Notes: generated by a model not told the origin, from the sequence alone. A DNA stretch of 64,000 nucleotides from Dokdonella_A sp963758365 (GCA_963758365.1 CAVWVB010000001.1:1550001-1614000); one strand, 5' to 3'. Positions 43,971 to 55,783 are shown, numbered from the stretch's first letter. Program-made: numbers and translations.

Positions 43971-46913
43971 TCAGCGCAGGCGCGTCAGCACCCAGTTGAA
44001 GCCATGCTGCTTCGCCTGGCTTTCGATCTCGCGACGCAGCGACGCAGCCGCCGCGGTGTCGCCGCCGTCCTGCAGCAGCTCCCACGCGGCGAGCTTTGCC
44101 TCGAGCGCCAGCGACCGCCACTGACGTTGTTCGGCATCGGTCGCCATCGTGCGCAGCGTCGCGATCGCATCCGCCCGCGCAGCGCCGCGACCCTGCAATT
44201 GCGCGACCGCCAGATCGACCACGAACACCTGCTGGCGCTGGTTGATCCGCGTGCGCAGTTCGCGCGCGCGCGCAGCGGCGCGCTCGCTGTCATCGTGTTT
44301 CTCCAGCGCGGCCGCGGTCAGCGCGAGCAGTCCTTGCGCATTCGCCTCGCCGGCGGTCTCGCCGATGATCACGAATTCGTCGATCGCGTGCGCGAGCGCG
44401 TTGCGCGCGGCGGACCAGCGCTTGCGGCCGATCTCGATCTGGCCGATGCCGAGCGCGGCGATCGCATCGAAGTAATGATCCTTGATCCCGTGGGCAGCCA
44501 CCTGCGAGCGCTGGTATCCGGCGATCGCGGCATCGACTTCGCCGCGATCGAGCGTCACGGCCGCGCATTGCGATTCGGCGTAGGCGCCAAGCTGGCGATC
44601 GCTCTGCTTCGCCGCTTCTGCGAGTGCCTGTGTGCACTGTGCGCGCGCGCCGTCAAGGTCGCCGCGCAGTTCGAGAAAACCGGCGTACGCGGCGAGGTAC
44701 CAGACCGTCGGCCGGCTCGCCTGGCGCGCCAGTGCGATCGCCTCGCGAAAATTCGCGCCCGCTTCGTCGCTCGCGGCCGCGTCGCTTTGCATCGTCGCCA
44801 GCGCATTGAGATTCCAGGCCTGACGATTGAGATCGCCTGTTTCGCGCACGAGAGCGAGCGCTTTTTCGACCGCGCGCTCGGCGCCGTCTCCGTCTCCCGC
44901 CGTCCAAAGCGCAGTCGAGACATTGTCGTAACTCGACGCCTGCCCGTTGAGATCGCCGATCTGCTGATACAAGCCGAGCGCGCGCTGATACTGTTCGCGC
45001 GCCTGATCGACATGGCCGCTGTCGGACAGCACGTTCGCGAGCGCCTCGTGCGAGAACGCCTCGCCGTGAGGATTGCCCGCGTGCTGAAAATAGGCGATGT
45101 TCTGCTGCTGCAGTGCGGCGGCCTCGTCGTACTGGCCGAGGTCGTAGCGCGCGACTCCGAGTTCCTGCCGCGCTTGCGCCTCGAGGCCCGGATTGTCACG
45201 CGCCCGTGCCTGGCGCAGCGCCAGTCCGGCGTGTTCGGCGCGACCTTGCGGATCCGCGCGTGCATTCGCGGCGCGTGCAGCGGCGAGTTCGATGCGCGGA
45301 TCGTCTTTCGCGGTCGGCATTCGTTGCAAGGCGGCGATCGTCGCCTCGGCTTCGTCCGGCTCGCCGCTTTCCAGAAGTGCCTCGATCAGGCGCAACTTCG
45401 GTTCCGGATCCTGCGGCCGCAGCGCGACCAGCTTGCGCAACGCATCGGCAGCTCTGGGCCAGTCGAACTGCGCCTTGTAGAGTTCGGATTCGATCGACAG
45501 CCGCTCGTCGTCCGCAAGCGGTTCCATATGGGCGAGCGCCTGCTGCGCGGCGGCGAGCGCCTTGGCCTTGTAGCCGAGCGCCGACCAGGCCTGGGCGAGA
45601 TGCATGTAGGCCGGCGCATAGCCGGGTGCCTGCGCGATCGCATCGAGCAACTCGTCGCGCGCGCGCGCCGGGTCATAGCGGTGCAGTGCGTCGAGTGCAA
45701 AACCAATCCGCCGCGCGACTTCCGCGGTCGGCGGCTCGGCGCTCGCCAGCGATTCGAGTTCGCGGCTGCCTGCCTTCGGAATACCGAGCTTTTCGCGCAA
45801 GGCGGCGCCAGCCTGGGTGACCAGCGCCGGCAGGTCCGTGACCGGACCGAGGCGCGACAGATTCGCGATCGGCGCGCCGCTGCGCGCGTCCTGTAATGCG
45901 AGGTCCAGACGCAACGCCGGTTCATCGGTCGCTCCAGTGATCAGATAGCTGCCGCTCAGCACATAGTCGGCGCCGAGCCGTTTCCGTAACGTGGCCAGAC
46001 TCTGCGGCGCATAACCGCCGGCCATCGGCGCGGCGAGATCGTGGCGCGCCGGGCGCACGAGCTCGTCCGGCAGAGTATGTACGCGATTTCCGAGCGCAAC
46101 TTCGGTGCCGAGCATTTCGGTTAATGCGGGCGCGAGCCAGGCGTCCTTGGCGTTCTGCGAAAGATTGTTGAAGTCGACGATCGCGAGCGCGCTGCCCGGT
46201 GCGTTCGCACCCGCAAGCGGTGTCTCGCGAGCTACTTGAGTGCGGCCTGGAACGCTCGCCTCCGGATTCTCGCGTTCATGGATGAATGCAGAAAATCCGA
46301 CGCGCCAGAGCACAATCGCGACCGCGCCGAGAAGCAGCGCGACGGCCGCGAATACGAACGGTCTGCCCCGGCGCATCGACTGCACAGCGGCTGCCGCATT
46401 CGGCACGGTAACGACGCGACGATCCGCTGCGCGGTCCGCATCCGGGACGACTGCCGCTGGCGGCCCCAGCGGAGAGTCCGGCTCATTTCGCGCGGGCGTC
46501 GCATGCGGATTGCCCGCGATCGCATTTGCGTCACCCGTTGGGGGTGCGGCAACGACGGCGCTCGCCGCGCGCTCGACGCGCGCGACGGGCGCGACGAAAC
46601 GATAGCCGAGCTTCGGCACGGTCTCGATGAAACGCGCATCGTGCTCGCCTTCGCCGAGCGTCTTGCGAATCAGCCAGATGTGCTTGGTCAGATTCGATTC
46701 GTCGACGAAGCCACGCGGCCACAGCGCGCTCATCAGCGCGTCCTTAGGCACCGCGTGGCCGGCCTGTTCGACCAGCAGCACCAGCGTATCGAACACCTTC
46801 GGCGTCAGCGTGACCGGCTGGCCAGCGCCAAGAAGTCGTCTCTCGAGCGGATCCAGTTCGAACTGGGCGAAGCGATAGACCGGCTTTTCGAGCGACGTCA
46901 ACGACTTGGCCAC
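43971..46913 (-). CDS. Membrane-anchored winged-helix/TPR regulator
   Basis: 980 aa, GTG start. An N-terminal OmpR/CadC-type winged helix (residues about 10-108: YRFAQFELDPLERRL, TLTPKVFDTLVLLVEQAGHAV, LWPRGFVDESNLTKHIWLIRK) is followed by a Pro/Ala-rich linker and one TM segment (FVFAAVALLLGAVAIVLWRVGF). About 700 residues of helical repeats follow, including a YVLSGSYL-type block and tetratricopeptide pairs (ALGLYQQIGDLNGQASSYDN). The layout is that of CadC-like one-component regulators that bind DNA in the cytoplasm and sense outside. It starts next to element C and is divergent from the secreted-protein operon at 47084, suggesting it controls that operon and itself. Confidence 0.85.
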   Translation of the reverse strand: MAKSLTSLEKPVYRFAQFELDPLERRLLGAGQPVTLTPKVFDTLVLLVEQAGHAVPKDALMSALWPRGFVDESNLTKHIWLIRKTLGEGEHDARFIETVPKLGYRFVAPVARVERAASAVVAAPPTGDANAIAGNPHATPARNEPDSPLGPPAAVVPDADRAADRRVVTVPNAAAAVQSMRRGRPFVFAAVALLLGAVAIVLWRVGFSAFIHERENPEASVPGRTQVARETPLAGANAPGSALAIVDFNNLSQNAKDAWLAPALTEMLGTEVALGNRVHTLPDELVRPARHDLAAPMAGGYAPQSLATLRKRLGADYVLSGSYLITGATDEPALRLDLALQDARSGAPIANLSRLGPVTDLPALVTQAGAALREKLGIPKAGSRELESLASAEPPTAEVARRIGFALDALHRYDPARARDELLDAIAQAPGYAPAYMHLAQAWSALGYKAKALAAAQQALAHMEPLADDERLSIESELYKAQFDWPRAADALRKLVALRPQDPEPKLRLIEALLESGEPDEAEATIAALQRMPTAKDDPRIELAAARAANARADPQGRAEHAGLALRQARARDNPGLEAQARQELGVARYDLGQYDEAAALQQQNIAYFQHAGNPHGEAFSHEALANVLSDSGHVDQAREQYQRALGLYQQIGDLNGQASSYDNVSTALWTAGDGDGAERAVEKALALVRETGDLNRQAWNLNALATMQSDAAASDEAGANFREAIALARQASRPTVWYLAAYAGFLELRGDLDGARAQCTQALAEAAKQSDRQLGAYAESQCAAVTLDRGEVDAAIAGYQRSQVAAHGIKDHYFDAIAALGIGQIEIGRKRWSAARNALAHAIDEFVIIGETAGEANAQGLLALTAAALEKHDDSERAAARARELRTRINQRQQVFVVDLAVAQLQGRGAARADAIATLRTMATDAEQRQWRSLALEAKLAAWELLQDGGDTAAAASLRREIESQAKQHGFNWVLTRLR

Positions 46914-46925
46914 GGCAGTAATCCT

Positions 46926-46952
46926 GCAGGAATTCTGCCAGAAAACTGCCAG
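46926..46952. promoter_or_regulatory. Conserved element copy C between regulator and secreted-protein operon
   Basis: Reads GCAGGAATTCTGCCAG, then AAAACTGCCAG: two CTGCCAG direct repeats 11 bp apart beside the inverted repeat GCAG-GAATT-CTGC. It is closely related to copies A and B. It lies 13 bp from the regulator start and about 130 bp from ATG 47084. Confidence 0.6.
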
Positions 46953-47083
46953 AGGAATGGAAACGATTCCTTGTTGCCGGACGCGGCAAGCTTTGCGTCG
47001 CCAGGCAGCAGCATCGATTTTGCAGCGGTGCGATTGCCGTTCCTGGCCTCGGAGCGAATGTGGTAAACGTTAAGGAGAAGATG

Positions 47084-48550
47084 ATGAAATTGCGATGGCT
47101 TCTGGCAGCGCTGTGCGGATGCGGGCTGGCGAGCGTCGTGATGGCCGACGAGCTCGTGGACACGGCGGCGCTCGATCCAACGTTTGGCGACGCCGGCAAA
47201 GTAGTTGTTCCTACGGGTACCGGTAACCAGTTCATCGCCACCGATGTTGCCGCGCAAGCGGACGGCAAGCTCGTTGTGGTCGGTAGTTTCGCCTCGACGA
47301 GCATCGGCTTCCACGGATGGGCAGTCGGGCGGCTAAACGTCGACGGTTCGCTGGACACCAGTTTTAATGGCGGTACCGGCTTTGAAGGGCTGCCGAACAC
47401 GAACGCTCAGGCAGGTACCGTCGCGACCGGGGTCGCGATACGCCCGAACGGGAAAATCGTGGTGGCTGGAACCTTGGATCTCGCCGCTGACGAAATCTAT
47501 GCGGCCGTCGTCCAACTCAATGCCGACGGCAGCGTCGACAATGCCTGGGGCGGCCCCGAACTCGCAGGCGGTCATATTGTTTTTCCGACCTTCCAGGGCG
47601 ATACGATCGTCGCCGGCCGCATGATTCTCCAAAGCGACGGCGCCGTGGTGATCGCCGGCACCTACTACCAGCAAAGCAGCAACAACAACAATTTCTTCTT
47701 CGATCGCGTCGCCGCGGACGGGGCCAGCGACGAACCATTCCAATTCATCTTCGGCGGCCCGAATGCGGATGATCACGCATTCGGCGTCGCGATCGATCAG
47801 GCCGGACGCTATCTGGTCAGCGGCTACCACCGCGGCGCCGGCGGCAATTACGACTGTGCCGTGATCCGCGTTGACAGCGATCTGTACGACGTGGATCGCA
47901 CGTTCGGCTACCGCAACCCGAACGACTACGGCTATCAACTCGTCGCGTTCGATTACGGCGGCGACAACAACGATTCCTGCAACGAAGTCGCGGTGCAGAG
48001 CGACTACATCATTCTTGGCGGCAACGCGACCAAACCTGTCGGCGGCGGCACTTACCAGGCAGCAGTCCTCGCGATGCTCGACGCGAGCGGTGCTCTCGTG
48101 CAAGTCGACTGCGTGAGCGTGTGCATCAACGCGAAGTTCGCGTTTGCTTACGATCAAGCCAATGCGGGCGCCATCAACACCATTGCCAAACTCATCGTCG
48201 ATCCGTACGAAACGAAATATCCGTACGTGTACGCGATCGGTTCGGGGCGTAAAGGCGGCTCGCCACACGGTACCGTGTTCGGCGTTGCACGCATCGAAGT
48301 GCCGGCAGTACCCAACTCCGTCCTCGATCCGACGTTCCATGGCGGCAACGCGGCAGAAGAGTATTTCATCACTCGGCCAGATGGGATCGGCTTGCTGCAG
48401 ACCGCGAACGAGGCGTATTCGGCTGTGTTCGCGCGCGGCAAGCTTGTCGTCGTTGGCAGCACGGACACGGGCACCACCGACGCGGCGCTGGCGCGTTTCG
48501 CCGCATTCGACGGCATTTTCAAGAATGGCGTGGAAACTCCCTATTTCTGA
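47084..48550 (+). CDS. Secreted delta-60-repeat-like protein, variant tail
   Basis: 488 aa. AAGGAG suits ATG 47084 better than the adjacent ATG at 47081. The signal (LRWLLAALCGCGLASVVMA) is followed by TAALDPTFGDAGKVVVPTG and repeats such as VAAQADGKLVVVGSF, VAIRPNGKIVVAGTL and VDGSLDTSFNGG, the delta-60 pattern. It ends FDGIFKNGVETPYF, a diverged form of the IFxNGFE tail. First gene of the operon behind element C. Confidence 0.8.
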   Translation: MKLRWLLAALCGCGLASVVMADELVDTAALDPTFGDAGKVVVPTGTGNQFIATDVAAQADGKLVVVGSFASTSIGFHGWAVGRLNVDGSLDTSFNGGTGFEGLPNTNAQAGTVATGVAIRPNGKIVVAGTLDLAADEIYAAVVQLNADGSVDNAWGGPELAGGHIVFPTFQGDTIVAGRMILQSDGAVVIAGTYYQQSSNNNNFFFDRVAADGASDEPFQFIFGGPNADDHAFGVAIDQAGRYLVSGYHRGAGGNYDCAVIRVDSDLYDVDRTFGYRNPNDYGYQLVAFDYGGDNNDSCNEVAVQSDYIILGGNATKPVGGGTYQAAVLAMLDASGALVQVDCVSVCINAKFAFAYDQANAGAINTIAKLIVDPYETKYPYVYAIGSGRKGGSPHGTVFGVARIEVPAVPNSVLDPTFHGGNAAEEYFITRPDGIGLLQTANEAYSAVFARGKLVVVGSTDTGTTDAALARFAAFDGIFKNGVETPYF

Positions 48551-48563
48551 AGGGGATCAAGAC

Positions 48564-49109
48564 ATGAACACGTTTTCACTACAGCGGTGGATATCTACCA
48601 GGCGGCGAGCGGGTTGCATCTTGCCGTGGCGATTCGCGGCCCTCTTTGTGTCTGAAATTGGCACTCGGCCACAGCTCGACCGGCGCGCCTGTGTGCCATA
48701 CATCGCTCTCTTCCTGACCGCATTCGTCTGCGCGTCGGCCGCTGCCGCCGCATCGCCTGAGCGTGTCGCGGAGATCGACTGGCAGACCAGTCCGCTCGAT
48801 CTCGACCTGCGCGGCATGAACGGCGAGCAGTACTCGTTTGTGTGTCCGCCAGGCAAGCCGCAACCGAGCCGCGTAGCGGGCAGTGGACCATATACCGACG
48901 ACTCCTCGATCTGCTCGGCCGCCGTGCACGCGGGCGCGATCCGTCCAAAAACCGGCGGCGCGGTAACGATCGAGATTCGCCCCGGGCAGAACGCTTATCC
49001 GGGTTCGACGCGGAACTACATAGCGTCCGGCAGCTACGACCATGCGTGGAGCGGCGGCTTCGTCGTGCTCGCAAACGATACCGATGCGCCGAAGGCGCCA
49101 TCCAACTGA
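48564..49109 (+). CDS. Secreted LCCL-domain protein
   Basis: 181 aa. An arginine-rich leader of about 45 residues precedes a signal-like segment (PYIALFLTAFVCASAAAAA). The mature part is a single LCCL domain: FVCPPGKPQPSRVAGSGPY, TDDSSICSAAVHAGAI, GGAVTIEIRPGQNAYPGSTRNYI. LCCL domains are commoner in eukaryotic extracellular proteins but occur in bacteria. A later start inside the leader is possible. It lies 13 bp after the delta-60 gene and 14 bp before the next. Confidence 0.75.
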   Translation: MNTFSLQRWISTRRRAGCILPWRFAALFVSEIGTRPQLDRRACVPYIALFLTAFVCASAAAAASPERVAEIDWQTSPLDLDLRGMNGEQYSFVCPPGKPQPSRVAGSGPYTDDSSICSAAVHAGAIRPKTGGAVTIEIRPGQNAYPGSTRNYIASGSYDHAWSGGFVVLANDTDAPKAPSN

Positions 49110-49123
49110 GGGAGACACGCATC

Positions 49124-50557
49124 ATGCGCACCCGTTTCATTTCGATTCTCGCGCCGATGTTGCTGGCCGCGATGCGCGGCGTGTGCGCGCAAAACGTCGA
49201 CGCGTTCAATCCATTGCCGGAAGGCCCACCGACCTCGCTGACCGTGCAGGCCGACGGCAAGACGATCATCGTCGGTGAATTCCTGATGGTCGGAAGCACG
49301 ACACGCACGCGCGTCGCGCGTCTGAATCTCGACGGTTCCGTCGATACGACGTTCACCGACCCGGACGTGAACAGTGAAGTCAAAACCGTCGCGGTGCAGC
49401 CGGACGGAAAATTGCTGATCGGCGGCGGCTTCGATCAAGTCGGCGGGCAGCCGCGCCATTACCTTGCGCGGCTCAACAGCGATGGCACGCTCGATACCGG
49501 CTTTTCGGATCCGAATCTGGACAGCAATGTATGGGCGATCGCGGTGCAGCCCGATGGTAAGGTGCTCGCTGCCGGTGACTTCACCCACATCGGCGTGACC
49601 GCACAGAATTATTTTGCACGGTTCACGGCGGGCGGCGCATTCGACTCAAGCTTTGCCGATCCGCAATTGTGCTGCATTCCCGCTCGCGCGGTCGCGCTGC
49701 AAGCTGATGGTCATATCCTGATCGGCGGCTATTTCTCGCAGGCCGGTGGTCAGTCGCACTTCTATTTCGCGCGCTTTTCCGCCAGCGGTGTGCTCGACCC
49801 ATCGTTCCCGAATGTGGGTCGCGATGTTCAAGCCCATTCGATCGCGGTCGCACCCGACGGCTCGATCTTCGTCGGCGACACCGGCCTCGATGAGATTCTC
49901 AAGCTCACGCCAGCCGGCACAGCAGCTCCGGGCTACACGTCCGCGCAGACGGATGCGACCATCGATACCTTCGCGGTGCAGCCGAACGGCAAGGTCGTAA
50001 TCGGCGGAATTTTTCAGCAGGTCGGCGGCCAGCCACGTCATGCGCTCGCGCGGTTGAATGCTGACGGGTCGCTCGACACGTCGTTTGCCGATCTGCACTT
50101 CAGTTTCGATGCCACACATCCGAACGGCTATATCTACGGCATCGCCACGCAGGCCGACGGCAGGATCGTCGCGATCGGCAACTTCACGCTCGCCAATAGC
50201 CAGTCGCGTACCTACATGGCGCGTGTCGTGACAGGCGACTACGTGACCAGCGTACTGGTCGTACAAGGCAACGGCGCCAGCCTGACCGCGAGCTGGTATC
50301 GCTCGGGTGACGGCCCCGAACTCGCGCAAGCGCCGCTGCTGCAGCACTCGAGCGACGGCATCAACTTCACCACGGTCGGCACGATGACGCGCGTCGCCAA
50401 CGGCTGGCGCGCGACCGCGAACTACAACGTGCACGGTGCGCTGTTCTATCTGCGCGCGCTCGGCACGACCAGCAACGGCACCGGCGACGGCGCGCCGGGC
50501 CAGGTCGCGAGCGAGGTCTATTCGAACGACACGATTTTTCGCTGGGGCTTCGAGTGA
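49124..50557 (+). CDS. Secreted delta-60-repeat protein, FRWGFE tail
   Basis: 477 aa. GAGGGAG precedes ATG 49124 and a signal peptide (ISILAPMLLAAMRGVCAQ) follows. At least five clear delta-60 repeats of about 50 residues can be read (VQADGKTIIVGEFLMVG, VQPDGKLLIGGGFDQVGGQPRHYLARLNSDGTLD, VQPNGKVVIGGIFQQVGGQPRHALARLNADGSLD). After a beta domain it ends YSNDTIFRWGFE. The two phrases GQPRHYLARLN and GQPRHALARLN show recent internal duplication. Its stop overlaps the GTG of the following pseudogene. Confidence 0.85.
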   Translation: MRTRFISILAPMLLAAMRGVCAQNVDAFNPLPEGPPTSLTVQADGKTIIVGEFLMVGSTTRTRVARLNLDGSVDTTFTDPDVNSEVKTVAVQPDGKLLIGGGFDQVGGQPRHYLARLNSDGTLDTGFSDPNLDSNVWAIAVQPDGKVLAAGDFTHIGVTAQNYFARFTAGGAFDSSFADPQLCCIPARAVALQADGHILIGGYFSQAGGQSHFYFARFSASGVLDPSFPNVGRDVQAHSIAVAPDGSIFVGDTGLDEILKLTPAGTAAPGYTSAQTDATIDTFAVQPNGKVVIGGIFQQVGGQPRHALARLNADGSLDTSFADLHFSFDATHPNGYIYGIATQADGRIVAIGNFTLANSQSRTYMARVVTGDYVTSVLVVQGNGASLTASWYRSGDGPELAQAPLLQHSSDGINFTTVGTMTRVANGWRATANYNVHGALFYLRALGTTSNGTGDGAPGQVASEVYSNDTIFRWGFE

Positions 50558-51053
50558 GACCCACAAACCCTTCGCGCGATGACAGGCATGCGCAATCTTC
50601 CCATGCGGCCATGCCGGACTGCGCAGCGGTATTCGCGGCAATGGAGAAACTCGCGACGACACCGAACCACACGTATTCGACCGAAACCGCGTCGTTTCGC
50701 AGGGCTCCGCTGGTTGGAGAAACCATCACCTCCGCGACTACGACGCATGTGTGGGTCAACGGCAAGTGGCGCCGCCCTCCGTTCGATGCACGGCGGAATC
50801 TGAACGACATGCGGGATGCGGATCGCGACTCGGACGTCAGCTGCAAACCCATGCGCGACGAGGCGATCGACGGCGAAGCGGCCGCGCTGTACGCAACCCA
50901 CCCTGCCACCGAGGTACGTCCGATCAGCAGGTGTGGATTTCCGCAACGCGCGGCCAGCCGCCGCGCCAGGTTATCGACATCAGCGAAGGCAACACGCGCC
51001 GCGAAGTGCGTTTCGACTATCTGAACGTGCAGGCGCCGACGGATGTGCGATAG
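50554..51053 (+). pseudogene. Frameshifted copy 3 of the VQAPTD family
   Basis: The first frame from a GTG overlapping the previous stop reads PDCAAVFAAMEKLATTPNHTYSTET, NGKWRRPPFDARR and CKPMRDEAIDGEAAALYAT, then runs off. A second frame supplies SDQQVWISATRGQ and the ending FDYLNVQAPTDVR. The switch near 50910 is explained by one missing base in GAGGTACGT. No signal peptide is visible, so the 5' end may also be lost. Confidence 0.65.
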
Positions 51054-51265
51054 CGACAACCGTGATCAATCCGCGGCGGCATGCCGGGCGATGCGACGCC
51101 GATGGCGCCGCGCGTTGCCCTCAACACGCGCTTGATGCCACTTTAACCATGGCGCAAGGTGGCTGCGGTTAGATTCGTGCCCCCGTGGCGGCCGCGCGGG
51201 CCCGCTGTGCAAGCGCGCCGGGGACGCGCGGCGTCGCGGGACCCGCGATGACACGTCAAGCCGTC

Positions 51266-51766
51266 TCACGACGACAGGCTTGGCGCGGGTTCGGTGGCGT
51301 CGCCTGTCGACAGCGGTTCGAGCGTTCCGATCGAATGCCCCTGCTCGGCGAGATATTCGAGCCAGCGGTTGAGGAACGAACTCGTGCGTACGCGACGCTG
51401 GAAGATGCTGCGTGCGGGATGCAGGGGACCGATCGCGCGCGCGAGACGCCGGTCGGCACGGCAGTCGAGTACCTCGGCCATATGCGCATCGTTGTAGACG
51501 CGCAACAGCGCGGAGGGTGCGCTTTCGCCGGTCTCACTGTCGACGAAGCAATAGGTCAGATGCAAATCGAGCGTGTAGCGATGGCGCTCGAGCACGTCGA
51601 GGCGAACGTCGAGTCCATCGTCGAGGGACGAGACGTAGCTGCCGAGCGCGAGCCCCTGCGGCGCGAACAGGCGCGCCAAGCGGTGATAGTTCTCCGCATA
51701 CAAGCCCATCAGCCACGAAAAGCGGCTCGGCAGCAGGGATTGCGGGTGTTCGAGTACGGCTGACAT
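51266..51766 (-). CDS. DUF1249 family protein
   Basis: 166 aa from ATG 51766; an in-frame ATG four codons upstream (MIEPM) is an alternative. Family features are FSWLMGLYAENYHRLARLF, then LDVRLDVLERHRYTLDLHLTYCF and LRVYNDAHMAEVLDCRA. This corresponds to E. coli YqiB, whose function is not established. It lies downstream of ppsR on the same strand, separated by about 250 bp that include a CCGCGCG/CGCGCGG hairpin at 51936-51954. Confidence 0.85.
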   Translation of the reverse strand: MSAVLEHPQSLLPSRFSWLMGLYAENYHRLARLFAPQGLALGSYVSSLDDGLDVRLDVLERHRYTLDLHLTYCFVDSETGESAPSALLRVYNDAHMAEVLDCRADRRLARAIGPLHPARSIFQRRVRTSSFLNRWLEYLAEQGHSIGTLEPLSTGDATEPAPSLSS

Positions 51767-52020
51767 GGGCTCGATCATAGGCGCGGGACCGGGGGCGCCG
51801 ACAGTCTTATGCAACGCCCGCGGGCAGGGTAAGATGGGGTTCCCCGCCGTGCGTTCCAATATCGCGGCGGCGTCGGCCGGATGCCGGCGCTCTCGCCCCA
51901 AGGTTTCGTGCCCTGACCCTGATCCGTCGGTCGCCCCGCGCGTGTCCCGCGCGGCGACTTCGCGCGTCATCGTGGGGCGGGGCCGGGATTCCTCACGTAC
52001 GCATGCGTGCCTGGAACGCA

Positions 52021-52836
52021 CTAGAACAGGTGCCTTTCGATACCGAGCTGGGAGAGGATCTTGCTCGCGATCTCCTCGATCGAGGTGTGCGTGGTGTTCT
52101 GCACCGCGATACTGTCGCGCCGAAACAGCTTGTCGGCCTGCGTGAGTTCCCACTGACATTGCTTGAGTTCTGCATAACGGCTGCCCGGGCGGCGCGCCTC
52201 GCGTACCTGGGCCAGGCGTTTGGGATCGATCGTCAGCCCATACAGTCGCGCCCGGTACGGGACCAGCCGACGGGGCAGTTCGAGGCGCTCGAGGTCTTCC
52301 TCGGTCAGCGGGTAGTTGGCTGCCCTGACCCCGTAGTGCAGGGCCATGTACAGGCAGGTCGGCGTCTTGCCGACCCGTGACACACCGACCAGGATCACGT
52401 CTGCATCCGCGTAATTCACGTCGATGCCGTCGTCATGGCTCAACGCGTAGTTGGTCGCATTGATCCGCGCCTCGTACTCGGTGAAGTCGGTGAGTCCGTG
52501 CGCCTTGCCGACCCGCGAAGCGCGCGGCGTGCCGAGTTCGGCCTCGAGCGGAGCGATGAACGGCGCGAACACGTCGAGCATCAGCGCGCCGCTGCCGGCG
52601 ACGATATCGCCGAGCTTCCTGTCCATGATCGTGTTGACGACGATCGGTCTCGCGCCACTGCCCGCGTACGTTGTCTTGATGCGCAGCGCCGCGGCCTGCG
52701 CCTTGACCTCGTCATCGACGAACGGAATGCGGTACGTCTCGAAATCCACCGCATCGAATTGGGTCAATACACTGTGGCCGATGGTCTCGGCGGTAATGCC
52801 GGTACCATCGGAGACGTAGAAGATCGTGCGGCGCAT
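52021..52836 (-). CDS. ppsR: PEP synthase regulatory kinase/pyrophosphorylase
   Basis: 271 aa, DUF299 family. The nucleotide-binding P-loop-like segment VILVGVSRVGKTPTCLYMA and the N-terminal VSDGTGITAETIGHS are intact. It inactivates PEP synthase by ADP-dependent phosphorylation and reactivates it by phosphorolysis. It is divergent from ppsA with a 236-bp shared promoter region, the usual arrangement. Confidence 0.94.
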   Translation of the reverse strand: MRRTIFYVSDGTGITAETIGHSVLTQFDAVDFETYRIPFVDDEVKAQAAALRIKTTYAGSGARPIVVNTIMDRKLGDIVAGSGALMLDVFAPFIAPLEAELGTPRASRVGKAHGLTDFTEYEARINATNYALSHDDGIDVNYADADVILVGVSRVGKTPTCLYMALHYGVRAANYPLTEEDLERLELPRRLVPYRARLYGLTIDPKRLAQVREARRPGSRYAELKQCQWELTQADKLFRRDSIAVQNTTHTSIEEIASKILSQLGIERHLF

Positions 52837-53072
52837 GGGACTTCCGGGTTGCGCAATCAGTCGTGAGTCTAAGCGATGCGCATCGCGTCGAGGCCACGGG
52901 CCATGCAGACCGCGGATTCCGGCAGGGTGTGCCCGCAACTCGAGCGGGCGCGCGGCCGGCCGCAAAACGGGGTTCGCCACGTGGCGAAACTTGCCGGATG
53001 CGGTCCGAAGCCCGAAAATCGCGTATCGGGCCGGTGCTTCCGGTCTTTCCTTCGCATTCCGGAGTATCCCCT

Positions 53073-55460
<2,388 letters not shown>

Positions 55461-55769
55461 ATCGGGGTCCGCGGCGGCCCACACAGACTGCGGCTGCGAC
55501 GTTGGGCCCGCGCATGAGGGGCAGCTGACGGCACGTGAAGCATGCTTTCGGCCGATGCCCGGCTGGCCGACCGACCGCACCTCGACGCAACAGCCGGCGT
55601 CGCCTCCTGTTCCCATGCCAACCCCGCGGCTTCATGCGGCGAACGGACGAAGCTTCGGCATGAGCCGACGCGAACAGCCCGCGCCGCGTTGCAAGCCACT
55701 GGCGTCCAGCCGTCGTCGCAAGCCACCCGCGCTGGGTGGCTCGCCCGAACCCATCCGCGTGGCGCGCAA
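55461..55769. other. Intergenic stretch between ppsA and the FNR-type box
   Basis: About 310 bp without a supported coding frame. No terminator with a T-run was seen after ppsA. The only clear signal in the wider gap is the FNR-type box that follows. Confidence 0.4.
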
Positions 55770-55783
55770 TTGACATGGATCAA
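55770..55783 (+). promoter_or_regulatory. FNR/ANR-type binding site
   Basis: TTGACATGGATCAA matches the FNR/ANR consensus TTGAY-N4-RTCAA. TAGGCT at 55806-55811 could be a -10, placing the start site near 55818 and the box centre at about -41.5, the class II activation distance. It lies 82 bp upstream of the cytochrome-containing gene at 55866. Confidence 0.55.
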
